Assembly: GCA_002786065.1 (NCBI GenBank)
Contig: NHNY01000001.1
Coordinates: 2,170,001-2,234,000, forward strand
Origin: Microcyclospora pomicola
Lineage: Eukaryota; Ascomycota; Dothideomycetes; Capnodiales
Direction of reading: 5' to 3'
Length of the DNA: 64,000 nt
Positions 45,463 through 55,717 of the stretch are shown here, one piece after another. The translations under genes were made by a program, and so were the position numbers. Numbering within the stretch: position 1 is the stretch's first letter; each line of letters opens with the position of its first letter. The notes beneath the pieces were generated by a model. The model saw nothing but the letters and a program-made list of their open reading frames with translations, searched no databases and was not told the DNA's origin.

Positions 45463-45830
45463 ATCAGTCCTGCAAGACTTGCTTCTGGTCACATATCATT
45501 GTCTCTCAAAGGCAGGGTCGTGGTGACCAGTCTGCTGGCTGCAGCCAACGGTGAAAAGTGGGAGTCATGGCGAATTGGGCGGCACGGTGACTATGGTTGA
45601 GGTCTGGAAGGAAGCTGAGTTTGGCTGTTCTATACTGCTTTGGCTAGCGATTCGCCCACTGCGACGTCAAGGAGGTCCGCCAGCTGAGATTCCCTGGCAG
45701 TAGTAGCTTTACGTATAATGAAGATATGTTGTCTTTTCCCTGCTTGTCTCCGTGTGGATCTAACACTACTGGCATCTTCATCTATTAACTTCAATTGCTC
45801 GATGTGCCATAAGTGATGTAGCATAGTCTA
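45463..45830. other. 3' flank of MTC1 up to the transposon
   Basis: About 370 bp, presumably the MTC1 3' untranslated region and terminator. Normal base composition up to the target duplication at 45831, where the sequence changes abruptly into the decayed element. Confidence 0.45.
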
Positions 45831-45835
45831 ATAAC
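45831..45835. repeat. target site duplication ATAAC (left copy)
   Basis: ATAAC is found directly outside both inverted repeats; the other copy is at 50467-50471. Five identical bases at both edges support the element limits, although a chance match of five bases is possible. Confidence 0.75.
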
Positions 45836-45876
45836 GACGGAGCTCAATTGCGCTCAGCTCGCTCCCATTGACAATC
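45836..45876. repeat. left terminal inverted repeat
   Basis: Begins GACGGAGCTCAATTGCGCTC. It pairs with the reverse complement of 50426-50466 with 24 perfect bases and then a few mismatches. The outer base next to it differs at the two ends, which fixes the boundary. Confidence 0.85.
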
Positions 45877-48800
45877 TGAGATCTTATATGCGAAAGGTGC
45901 TTATATATTGACAATGCTTTGACTACACCTCATCAACACCAGCTATAGCTAGCCTCTCGCCGTCCTCTCGCCGTCCTCGCGCCGTCCTTGTTGCCCTCGC
46001 TGTCGCAGTCGTCGCAGTCGTCGAATTAATAGCTCTACTAGCAATCAATCTCGAGCAGTTTCGAGACTTTATTACAGACTATATCGCAACTAGCTACATA
46101 TAAGCAGACGTTAAAGAGCAATTGAAAGAGCTATACAATGTAGATGTAACTATTGCTACACTCTAGCGTAGACTCTTAGTATAGTCTATAGTATCGCTAC
46201 TATCGAAGCCTATAGATAATCCCGAGCTATACGCTGTTATCTTATACTACTTCTATATCCTTTAGCTTATAGATACAGAGAGTCTGCGACTGCTTAGCTA
46301 TAAGGGGATCTAGCTCTCTATAGCCTCGCTACGTAGGTTGCGCGCGAAGCTAGGTCTTAAGAAGTAGGTACTAGCTAGCTAGTACTAGGAAGATCGAGAG
46401 CGTCTAGTAGCGCTATTAAAGGAAGAGCTTAATAATAGCCGCTACGAGAGTCTTAGTAAGAGGTAGCTATATCGATATATAAGGCAGCATTACAACGTAG
46501 TTAACTAGTATGTAGTTAACTATTGCGCGGTACTTATTACAGCCTATCGCTATATACTAAAGTCTATAGGGATCGCCTATACGATGTAGCTATCTAACTA
46601 GATCCTACTAGACTCGAGCTACAGACTCGTAAAGTAAAGGTCTACTATAGTACTATAATTATACTAGGACTAAACTACGCTTAGTCTATAGACGTGTACT
46701 ACAAGTTTAAGTACTAGAGGATCTAAATCTACGTAGTAGTTAACGTGTATTTACACTATATTATCTAGCTATATTATAGCATTACTAGCTATATAGCAAT
46801 CTCTGTACTCGCGTAGTACCTTACTACTATTATAGAGGGAGGATTAATCCCTATAGAAATCCGGAGCGATCGGGGTGTAGAAACTACTGTAGCTAGAGAT
46901 ACTTACTTCGCGATTAGTAAGGAGCTATATTAAAGAGCTAGTAGTAAGGAGCTACAATTTAGTAACTACTTTCGCTATAGCATAAGCAAGCAGAACTAGC
47001 GTATTAAGACCTTCTAGGGTTAGATAGTATAGGGTAGTCTAAATCAATAGCGTAACGCTTTCCTAGCTATAAGCGATTACTACGAGTATAATAGAGAGGC
47101 GCTTATAGACTAGATTACGCTTATCTTTATATATATACCTATTATCTATGCTAAAGTAGCTACTTTTGTTAACCTATAGAACAACTATAAGATCTATAAG
47201 TAGTTAAATCGGAGCTATTATATCCCTAGTATACTGTATGTTCTTTATTACTACCCTTAAGAGTCTAATAGCGAGCAGTACGGTATTACAGTTGATGTAG
47301 GCTATCTAAGTCTACTACAACTGAAAACTTAGATTAGCGGTTTTAGTACGACCCCTCTACTAGCTTACTAATCCTCTCTATATGCCTCTCTACTAATATA
47401 TATCGTAGATATCGACAAATACCTACTAATTAAGACCTTAACCTTCTATTAAATCGTGCTATAAGACGCGCAATATCCGGAGGTTATTAATAGTAGTAAT
47501 CTTAACGTTACTAATAGCTGTCGTCTTTATTAATCCGCGTACCTTACGCTCTGTAAGGCTCTAACGAGCTACTAGCTTAGCAGTAAGCTACTAGTACTAG
47601 CGGAATCCGATAAGCTATATACGCCCTAGTAGACACGACTAGAGAAGCTCTATTAGCGCTCTTATTGCAGCTTACTACCTTAGTATCCTTAATGCCGAGT
47701 ATCGAGGTCTAGGGATATATAGCTATATATTAATAGCATCTACTACCCTTCGCTAGCTTATATAACGCGACCTTATCCCTTACGAGCTTGTATAACGCTC
47801 TTCTATAGCTCGTAATACCTCTATAGTCGGATCTATATCCTTCTAACTATCGGATCTATAGCTAGCGTTACCTAACTAATCGATTTTACTCTTAATATAG
47901 TGCTACTAATAGCGTGCTTAGTCTACTAGTAACGAGTATGTTTACGCCGCCCTTATTAGACGATAGAGGTTTGTATACTACGTTTAGCGCTCGCTAACCG
48001 ACTCTCGCGGAGAACTATCGCTAGCGTAGGTTTATAAGGATACTCCTACTAGTTATAACAGCAGCGTTACTACCGCTCTTATAGCGCGTTATAGCCGCAC
48101 CTATTACTAGCTAGTATGTAATAGCGACTCGCGTACTAGCTCCTACAGCTTATAGTCCTACTACGACCTTTAACCTCTCTGTCTATATATAGGAAGTTAC
48201 TATTCGTAAGGTTAGGGGCAAGCTAGACGACTAGTACTAGGGTATATAGGTATTATATAGCTAGTTTAGTACTAGCTATCGAGAGGATCAGCTCGCGTAG
48301 TTGCTTCGTAGTAAGGGTTAATCGCTAATTAACTTCTTCCTTAGCTAAACTAAGGATAATGTTATTAGCTATCTAAGTGTGTTACTTAACAGCTACTATA
48401 GCTACTACTTTGTTATAGGGTAGAATAATAACACTGCTACGCTAATTAAGATTACTACCGCGACTATAGAGCGAGCCCTCGACGAGCTAATCCCTTTTCA
48501 GAGACTAAGGACTAATATCTACGACGTTAAGATATCTATTAAGAAGGACGACAAGCGAGCTACCGTAGCTGCAGCCTTTATTAGCCGGAGTCTCGTAGCG
48601 AGCGCGTTACGAGCGCGCGCGAGAGAGCAATATAACCTACCGAGCTGTCTAAGCACACAGAATAGCGCGCTAGATAGCATCGAACCCTTAAGCCCCTTAG
48701 CTAAGCGAGAGCTAATTCCGCGAGTTAAACCGGAGCTAGAGAAGCTATCTATACTAGTAGCTAGTAGCACTACTAGCTATAGTGCTACTACTACTATCGA

Positions 48801-49914
48801 CGTTGCTTTAAATAGTAATAGTAACACTTCTAGTATTAAGATAATAAAGCAGTTAATCTAGCGTAAAAAGTAATAGCGAGCTAGCTAGCGAGCTAAACGA
48901 AGTAAACGTAGTAGTTCTATAGGAGCGCTTTTAACTATTAAGACAGAGTGTAACTAGGACGTGCTTCTAGAGTCTAATAGCGAGCTTACTAGCGAGCTAT
49001 CGCCGGTCTTATTATTATTACTATCTCTATTAGATATCTCGCTACTAACTACTAACTAGTTAGTGCCTATAGCTATAAAGAAGGTTAAAAAGCGTCTATT
49101 AACAGTTAAGCTATCTTATAGAGTAACAAGAAGATAAGGTTAGCAATAGCTTATAGTATATAGTAGTATATATTATAGTAAGATATTACGTAGCAGTAAT
49201 AGATAAGTACACTAAGAAAACGCCTCTCTCTATACTCTCGCTATAGATCTTTAAAAAGAAGTAGAACGCTTCCTCTTCTAACTACGTAGCGTAGCTACGA
49301 CTAACAACCCCTTTAACTCTATTACCTTACTCCTTAACCTAGATACTAACCTCTTTAACGTAGCGACTCTCTCTTCTATTGTAGAAGAGCTCGTAGTAGC
49401 TACTTTATAGCTACTCTTAACCTTATACTTATAGAAGGTATAAGGCCCTCCTTTCTCTAAAACCTTATAAGGGACTTATATCCCTAGCCTCTTATACTAC
49501 TTATACAGCGCGCTTATAGCGACGCTATAGAGGGTCTCTATAATAACCCCTACGATCGAGTATCGCGCTAAACTATTCTTCGCGCTCTTCCTATCTCTTA
49601 TAGAGAGACTCTCGTTACTAGTAATAGTAACCTATATATCCTATTATACTACTTTATAGTACTAAAAATCGCTTATGTTAGTAGTAGTAGGGCAGTAGAA
49701 AGCGGTGCTATTAAAGGCCTTTTTAATTAGCTCCGTAGCCTCGCGTATAGCGCGAGTCTATAGAGGAGTATAGGGCGAGGTAGCAGGGCGTAGAGCGGCA
49801 GTAGTAGGGCGTATAGTAGTAGTAAGGCGAGGAGGAGAGGCTAGACGAGAGGCAAACGCGAGTACTATTACTATAGCGGTTACTACTGTTACTATAGCAG
49901 CAGTAGAGGGTAGT

Positions 49915-49915
49915 A

Positions 49916-49947
<32 letters not shown>

Positions 49948-49948
49948 C
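49915..49948. repeat. (TAG)n tract inside the transposon
   Basis: A near-perfect run of TAG triplets. Given the C-to-T decay of the element it may descend from a (CAG)n run, which would have coded glutamines or lain in a spacer. Confidence 0.75.
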
Positions 49949-50425
49949 TACGATTAATAGCTATAAAACCTTCTAAAGAAGAGCGCTAGCGCTCTTCTTT
50001 AAAGGTAGAGAGAGAAGAGGTAGAGGGAGAGGCTATAGCGAGTCTTCTTATTGCTTATAGTAGTAGTAGTAGTATAGCTTTTTTTAAGATCTAAGAGAGT
50101 AAAAGAAAAGAAAATTAGTAAAGGAATAGCTATAATAAATCGATATATAGCTACTAAGAGAGCCTATAAGAGGATTAACTAATAATAGAAGCGCGTTTTT
50201 AAGCAATTACTTTATTAATAATAATAGGAAGCAATACTTACCTTCCTTTAATAATACGCTAGCGACTATTATAATAGCGTAAGCTACTAAACGAGCCTAT
50301 TAAGAGTTAGCATAACATCTATAGTGACAATAGAGCTATAGAGAGCCGCAATAAGAGTTGATAGTGAGGTTGTAGTAGTGATAAGGTTGATATTGATGAT
50401 ATATAACCTCATTGTTAAGAGTTGA

Positions 50426-50466
50426 GGTTGACAATAGGAGCAAGCTGAGCGCAATTGAGCTCCGTC
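50426..50466. repeat. right terminal inverted repeat
   Basis: Reverse complement begins GACGGAGCTCAATTGCGCTC, as at the left end. Several mismatches to the left copy are C/T or G/A, as expected if the ends also suffered RIP. Confidence 0.85.
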
Positions 50467-50471
50467 ATAAC

Positions 50472-50693
50472 CTGAAGACGGCGCAGCTTAAGGTATGGTA
50501 CGAAGCACATGACCTCGCGATTGGCTAGAGGCAAGCCGACGCGACTGCACGTCTGCCCATACATTATTTACGCTACGCCATAGACATCTACACTCCATTA
50601 AGTCTGCCATTGCGCTCCACCTTCCAGCGTATGGTGCTTTGCAGATCAATACTACGTTCCAGCGCACGGCAGAGATGGATGCAGCTGGTGAAC
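50472..50693. promoter_or_regulatory. remaining promoter-proximal region of SLX4
   Basis: Only about 220 bp of normal-composition sequence separates the transposon from the chosen SLX4 start codon. The original promoter is probably split or displaced by the insertion. Confidence 0.45.
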
Positions 50694-53345
50694 ATGGCAA
50701 GCGGCGATCCAATATGCATTAATTCATCCCCGCCTCGGCCACGACAGCTCACAACAACTCCACCGCCGACAACCCGCCATTCGACAATCAGCAACTCAAG
50801 CGCATTACCGTCGCCTAGTGTGTTCCTTGATGCAAAATTATCGGAGACATTGGGCGACAGTCTACGCTTTCCACCTCAGCTGTTGAGCATTGATGCGGGC
50901 TTGATTAAACACAGAACGCTCGATCACGATGGACAGTTCGGAAGCCAGCACGACGCTCCAGCGCATCCGGTGGAGGCGCCAGCAGACATATTTCCGGATA
51001 CTGTGCCAGCTCTTCCGGTGAAGAAGGCGCGGAAACGGGCCAAAAGACCGAAGTCGGATGCATACATATTGAACAGCGAGGAACAATATCCATCGGACAC
51101 GGAGCAGAAGGATGCTGCAGATATCACCGTAGCAGAACATGGAAACTTGCAGCCAGCTGGGCTCTCACGGGGTGTCTGGGCCGGTTGGGCGTCTACGCTG
51201 GAGGAGGCACCTGCAGACACTCTGGTCGCATCAAACTATTTCCGGGTTGACGAGATGCCAGTTGTTGCGCTGAACAATGGAACTTCACCAAGTTTGGAGC
51301 AAGACACCTTCGAGGAGTCCGTTGGCCCTACAGTCCCTCTAACCGAGCTGCTAAGCAATTTCACATATATTGACACGGCCGCGCCTCGAAACTTGATGCC
51401 AGGAGCCAGCACGAAACGACGTAGAATCGAGCTTGTCGACCCTTCGCTGGTCAGCGATGTTACGAAAAAGCCGAAGAAGACAGCGCGCGAGCCGGTTTTA
51501 CCAAAGCCAAAACCAGCGAAGAAACCCAAATCACCCAAAAAGAAAGCACAAACAATCACTGCGCTTGCGATGGCTCCTTATCAGCCCCCGAAGGAGCTGG
51601 AGGCGGAGCAGCCAATAGTTTCCGCATTCTTCGCCGATGTCGCCGTGCCGACACGAAATGATATTCCAGTAGTCGAATCATTGCCGGAGAAGGTGAAGAA
51701 GCCCCGTAAACCACGCACTAAGAAAGTAGCCGGCGATGCTACAGGTGTGGAGACCGAGAAGCCCAAGAAATCGAGAAAGGCAAAAGCGAAGCTCGTTGAA
51801 GCAAATCCTGCGCCGGAGCTGTATTTACCACAACGAGCATGCAAGCAAATGGATCTCCAGGACTTCCTCTTCGGGACCTCGAGCCAATTGGCTGTGGAAG
51901 AATCGCCGGCCTTCATCAAAGACATGCAACGTGCTATTGCAGAGTCCGAGATGGTCCTCAATCCCGTTCAAGGCCATGTACAGCCTGAAAGCCACAAGGA
52001 AACACCACAAAATGGAAAGGAGAGTATCCTGGTGGTGTCTCGTGCAAAGCGAAAACTCTGGGCATCCGCATCAAGAGACTTTAAGGGTGGTATCTTGAGA
52101 GACGATTCTGGACTCCGTAAAGCTTTAGTCAAAAAAGCGGTGTTGCAGCCTGCTGTAGCTTCAGCGGTGCAGACTGATCGGCCGACACTTATTGTCGAGC
52201 AGTCCGAAGTCGTGCTTACGCGGCAAGCAGAAAAATCAGTACCAGAAGCCGTCACAGTGCCCACGCCCGTTCAGGCGGTGGAAGCCGAGAAATGGACACT
52301 GTTGTCAAGCTCGAGCCCAACACGTGCAGAGGAAATAGAGGTAGTGGTGCCTGCACCTTCTTTGGTCACATGTGACGCCCCAAGCCGGACCCAAGTGAAA
52401 GCAACGCTATCGCGACCCTCACAACCTAGGAGAGCGCTCGAAACACTGGATGCTAATGTCACACCAACAGTTGTGGGTGAGCTCGAGAAGTGTAAGGCAG
52501 CGCGCAAGATTTTGAAGATTGATCAAAGTATCGCAGCAGCTGAGGATGCGACCATGAGGAAGAACGGGCGAGAATTGAAGAAAGGAAAAGTGGCTGATTC
52601 TCGCATAACAAAAACATTGCCGACCGTGAAACGACAATCTGCACAAGCAGTGAAGAAAAAGGCAGCGGCTATGGTCGACGTCAATGCGCCGCATGTGTCA
52701 AAATCAAACGGATCCGATTCAATATCGCGAGCAACGAAGCTGAAAGAGACACCGGCCTCGAATACCGAGTCATGGGCGAACATCGACGAGATATCTGATG
52801 ATGATGTCCCCGCCACACCATCTCCTAGACGGCGACGCCGACAATCAGTCGACTCAAATCCACCAGTAGAGCCGCTCGTCATGAGTCCTTCTCGTGCGGT
52901 GCACCCGAGGCAAGGAAGCAAGCCAGTCACAATTGCAAGTTCGGCGAAAATCAAATGCACCGATGGACAATGGCCTGATGTGTACGCCAAAATCTCTCCG
53001 CGGATTACAGCCACTGTCCGAGCGATACCTCGCAGAGCGGATCCGAAGAATCCAAGCTGGCTGCAGAAAATCCTGCTCTATGACCCTATCGTGCTTGAGG
53101 ATTTCACGGCTTGGCTGAACGACCAGCAGATCACGATCGAAATCATGAGGCCGGTGAAGAAGGGCGCGGCGAAAGGGCGCAAGAAGAAAGTCGACTCTCT
53201 GCTGAGCGAGGTGCCTCCACCTCCCGAGCTGGAATTGGTTCGTGAGCCTCTGCAGGCTTGGATGGTGCAGAAGTGGTGTGAAGAGAAGAGCATCTGCTGT
53301 CTTTGGCGGGAGGGCTTACGAGGTGGGGTGAAGGCCAAATACTGA
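50694..53345 (+). CDS. SLX4: structure-specific endonuclease subunit Slx4
   Basis: A single-exon protein of 883 residues from ATG 50694 (MASGDPICINSSPPRPRQ). In-frame ATGs at 50631 and 50679 would add 21 or 5 residues; I prefer 50694 because the fungal Slx4 N terminus usually starts close to the SSPPR-type block. Most of the protein is low-complexity, Lys/Pro/Ser-rich and fast-evolving, with basic patches such as KKARKRAKRPK. The conserved C-terminal domain (about 750-883) is clear: ILLYDPIVLEDFTAWLN, then VQKWCEEKSICCLWREGLRG up to the end. This domain binds the GIY-YIG nuclease Slx1; the complex cuts branched DNA in repair and rDNA maintenance. It converges with RPC6. A decayed transposon ends 228 bp upstream. 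Confidence 0.9.
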   Translation: MASGDPICINSSPPRPRQLTTTPPPTTRHSTISNSSALPSPSVFLDAKLSETLGDSLRFPPQLLSIDAGLIKHRTLDHDGQFGSQHDAPAHPVEAPADIFPDTVPALPVKKARKRAKRPKSDAYILNSEEQYPSDTEQKDAADITVAEHGNLQPAGLSRGVWAGWASTLEEAPADTLVASNYFRVDEMPVVALNNGTSPSLEQDTFEESVGPTVPLTELLSNFTYIDTAAPRNLMPGASTKRRRIELVDPSLVSDVTKKPKKTAREPVLPKPKPAKKPKSPKKKAQTITALAMAPYQPPKELEAEQPIVSAFFADVAVPTRNDIPVVESLPEKVKKPRKPRTKKVAGDATGVETEKPKKSRKAKAKLVEANPAPELYLPQRACKQMDLQDFLFGTSSQLAVEESPAFIKDMQRAIAESEMVLNPVQGHVQPESHKETPQNGKESILVVSRAKRKLWASASRDFKGGILRDDSGLRKALVKKAVLQPAVASAVQTDRPTLIVEQSEVVLTRQAEKSVPEAVTVPTPVQAVEAEKWTLLSSSSPTRAEEIEVVVPAPSLVTCDAPSRTQVKATLSRPSQPRRALETLDANVTPTVVGELEKCKAARKILKIDQSIAAAEDATMRKNGRELKKGKVADSRITKTLPTVKRQSAQAVKKKAAAMVDVNAPHVSKSNGSDSISRATKLKETPASNTESWANIDEISDDDVPATPSPRRRRRQSVDSNPPVEPLVMSPSRAVHPRQGSKPVTIASSAKIKCTDGQWPDVYAKISPRITATVRAIPRRADPKNPSWLQKILLYDPIVLEDFTAWLNDQQITIEIMRPVKKGAAKGRKKKVDSLLSEVPPPPELELVREPLQAWMVQKWCEEKSICCLWREGLRGGVKAKY

Positions 53346-53633
53346 GTGCAGGGAACGTGGTCTTGACGAACATGATGTCTAATGATAGTTACGATGAGGA
53401 GGCCATTGGCACTGAGTGCATTTATGCCTAGGAACAGTAGTGACATTGCAATACAGGGCTGGAAATGCCACCTTGAGATATGAATACTCTTGTTCGCTAC
53501 GAGATGCCGCCTACCAAATATGCCTTTTGCCTACCATATGGCCATATGGCGGCTGTCCGCCAACGCCGTCGCTAAATCTTATGATCGTAATGCCTTCATA
53601 TTGAACCGCAAGGTCTGTCCCATCGTGACTCCA

Positions 53634-54767
53634 TCATCGGTTACCATGCTCGTCGGTCAGCCCCAGCCACTCATTGAAATACACACAATTACCAGGGTTC
53701 ACCGGCCCACTTTCTTGGCAGACGTCAAACACCGGACATTGTCCACAGGGAGCCTGCGTGAGTCCGTTCCCACGAAAGCTGTCCTCCTCGTCTTCGCCGT
53801 CGAGGAGAGGTAACATGGCGTGCGAGGGCCGGAAGTCGACGCCACGCACCGTGCGATAGCCATCGCCGACTTTTTCCAGCTTATCGTCCCAGACCAGCAC
53901 GTCGACGAGGTTCTGGATCTCAGGCACGGTCAACGTGCCGGCCTTGGCATCTCGTATCGCAGCGGATGTCGTCACGAATTCGTGGATGGAGTTTGCGGTG
54001 GGGTATGCGCGAGTATATGCTGGGTATGCAATCGTGGTGATGTGCGCGCTCTCCGGCTCGGGTCGGTGTCGGTGCTGGGGAGCGGAGTCCTCGATATCAG
54101 GTGCTGCTGTTTTTACACGTTTTGCTTTCCTCTCCATTTCTGGACTTTCGCTGCGCTCGACCTCCCGCTTGATCTTCTTACTCTTCTTGTCCGCCCAGCT
54201 GACCATTCGGACATGAAACACTATCAGGTTGCTCAACTCTTCTACCAAGCTCTGGTCCAGTGTCCCACCGTCAAAGAAACTACCACCCGTCACATCTTCA
54301 CTGGGTACAAGGTGAAAAAGCATGTACGTCTTTTGTACCGGTTGCTTCACGTTCTTCACCCCTTTGATCAGGCGGGTCTTCTCCAGTGTCTTCACAGCTT
54401 TGTCCACGACAATGCTGTTGATGTTGCTCTTGCGCTTCACTTCTTTGATCCAAATGCCGGCTTCATGACTCGCTTCCACGTACTCATACACTATCCGCTC
54501 TTCATTACTCAGCGCTTTAATCGCTCTCGCAGCATCTCGAGGTCTTGTGCTCCAGCATAGCCGACCTCCAAGCTTCGAGGTCCGAAGCAGCATGTGACGC
54601 TGAAGCTCTGTAACCAGTGACATGAGGTCTTGCAGTGTTTTGGCGGACTTCGAGGTGAAGTTTTCGAGGTCTTCTTGGAAGAACACTTTCTTGAGACCTT
54701 CAGATGAGGACTTTGCAGTCTGGAGGAGCGAAAGGTACAGGCCATCGCTTTCTTGGCTGAGCGCCAT
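53634..54767 (-). CDS. RPC34: RNA polymerase III subunit Rpc6 (Rpc34)
   Basis: A 377-residue single-exon protein. Tandem winged-helix regions are present: the first around residues 35-75, the second around 85-150 with LSNEERIVYEYVEAS, GIWIKEVKRKSNI and a KTYMLFHLVPSEDVTGGSF end block. A variable acidic/basic linker follows (about 195-245). The third part has IHEFVTTSAAI and VPEIQNLVDVLVWDDKLEKV, and the C terminus has four cysteines (CGQC, DVC, GNC) as in the iron-sulfur cluster end of Rpc34/RPC6. The protein belongs to the Rpc82-Rpc34-Rpc31 trimer that recruits Pol III through TFIIIB. The ATG at 54767 is well placed. The first winged helix is less like yeast than the second. Confidence 0.9.
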   Translation of the reverse strand: MALSQESDGLYLSLLQTAKSSSEGLKKVFFQEDLENFTSKSAKTLQDLMSLVTELQRHMLLRTSKLGGRLCWSTRPRDAARAIKALSNEERIVYEYVEASHEAGIWIKEVKRKSNINSIVVDKAVKTLEKTRLIKGVKNVKQPVQKTYMLFHLVPSEDVTGGSFFDGGTLDQSLVEELSNLIVFHVRMVSWADKKSKKIKREVERSESPEMERKAKRVKTAAPDIEDSAPQHRHRPEPESAHITTIAYPAYTRAYPTANSIHEFVTTSAAIRDAKAGTLTVPEIQNLVDVLVWDDKLEKVGDGYRTVRGVDFRPSHAMLPLLDGEDEEDSFRGNGLTQAPCGQCPVFDVCQESGPVNPGNCVYFNEWLGLTDEHGNR

Positions 54768-55717
54768 CTTGGATAGTGCTTGCGGAGTTATCGAGATGTC
54801 AACGGCACGTGCGAGGTGGAAGCGAGTGAAGCAGTCGGGACTTGGGGATCATCGGGATACCAGCTCATGTGCGTGAGGACCGCACACAGCTGTGAGCGTA
54901 CGGCGAAGGATGAGAGCAAGAACTGTCCTTGTGCAATTGAATTCCACCCAATGTGAATCACTAAAAAGTTCCCAAGCGCAGCGGAAGTCAAGCTTTAAGG
55001 TTTCACGATGCCGGAGGACGGGTGCTCCCGGCCGCGGCGCGCTTACGCTCCAGCACTAGACGAATGCAGATTCAGGACTGGCAATAGAGTGACGGACGCT
55101 TGTATGAAGGCAATGAATGTAGACGATCGATTGTATTGAGGTATCGAGCTCATGGCCCACCAGTACTGGAACGATCGATGACGGAAGCACAAGTCTCCTT
55201 CGATGCCATTCGAAAGTGTGTGGACTGCAACGATGGCTCTACTTCTCTGTTGCATGATTTGATCTGCCCTGCCTGTATCAGCTGTCAGCACTCGCTACAA
55301 CTCGGCAATTCACACTAGGTAGCTAGAATCCTGTACAGCGTACCATTTCCTTCCCTTGCATGCGGTCTGTAGTGTGACTATGCAGAAGCTCCTCCTGGAT
55401 CCTTGTCTCACATGTGTTGTCTGTGGACCGTGCGTTTTTGGAAGCTTTCGGGAAGCGGATGGCTGCCACGGTCTTCCGAGGCGAGTCCAAATCTCTGGCA
55501 TTCATCTGTCAATATCGCCGGTCGCCAGCAAAGTTCTGCAACGCAACAAACGTCGGGCACAATGGTGTCGACGATCACGGTGTTGTCTGCTGAGGAGCGC
55601 AGAAATAGAGATCGTTCTGATCTCTTTTCTGGGTCGTTCGATGCCCTGCGCTGGCATGCGCCATCAGAGGCGAGCATTGATACATCACAACACGACCTTG
55701 CACGGCCACGCAGGACC
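54768..55717. promoter_or_regulatory. divergent intergenic region RPC6 / repeat-protein gene
   Basis: 950 bp with no supported gene. The open frame of the next gene extends upstream to 55403 without a convincing start, so part of this may be coding if an earlier ATG (55562 or 55412) is used. Confidence 0.35.

Larger units (their letters stand above)
45836..50466. mobile_element. RIP-decayed TIR DNA transposon with integrase-like transposase
   Basis: A 4631-bp element. Its ends are inverted repeats of about 40 bp: the first 24 bases (from GACGGAGCTCAATTGCGCTC) are identical at both ends, and the rest differ at about four positions. A 5-bp duplication ATAAC flanks it (45831-45835 and 50467-50471). 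The interior is dominated by TAG/CTA and TAC/GTA triplets; CpA/TpG is strongly depleted while CpG is common, the signature of RIP. The plus strand from about 46020 to 47350 still shows a diffuse transposase trace, with a block IRSDRGVET and a downstream NQRI-type block seen in integrase-like (rve, DDE) transposases. Stops are very numerous, so it is dead. No capsid, reverse transcriptase or LTR was seen. The superfamily is uncertain; a Ginger-like origin is one option. Confidence 0.85.

Noticed and set aside
48519-48770. 83-codon minus-strand frame inside the transposon
   Set aside because: It lies in RIP-decayed sequence; a short stop-free stretch is expected by chance and no homology is seen.
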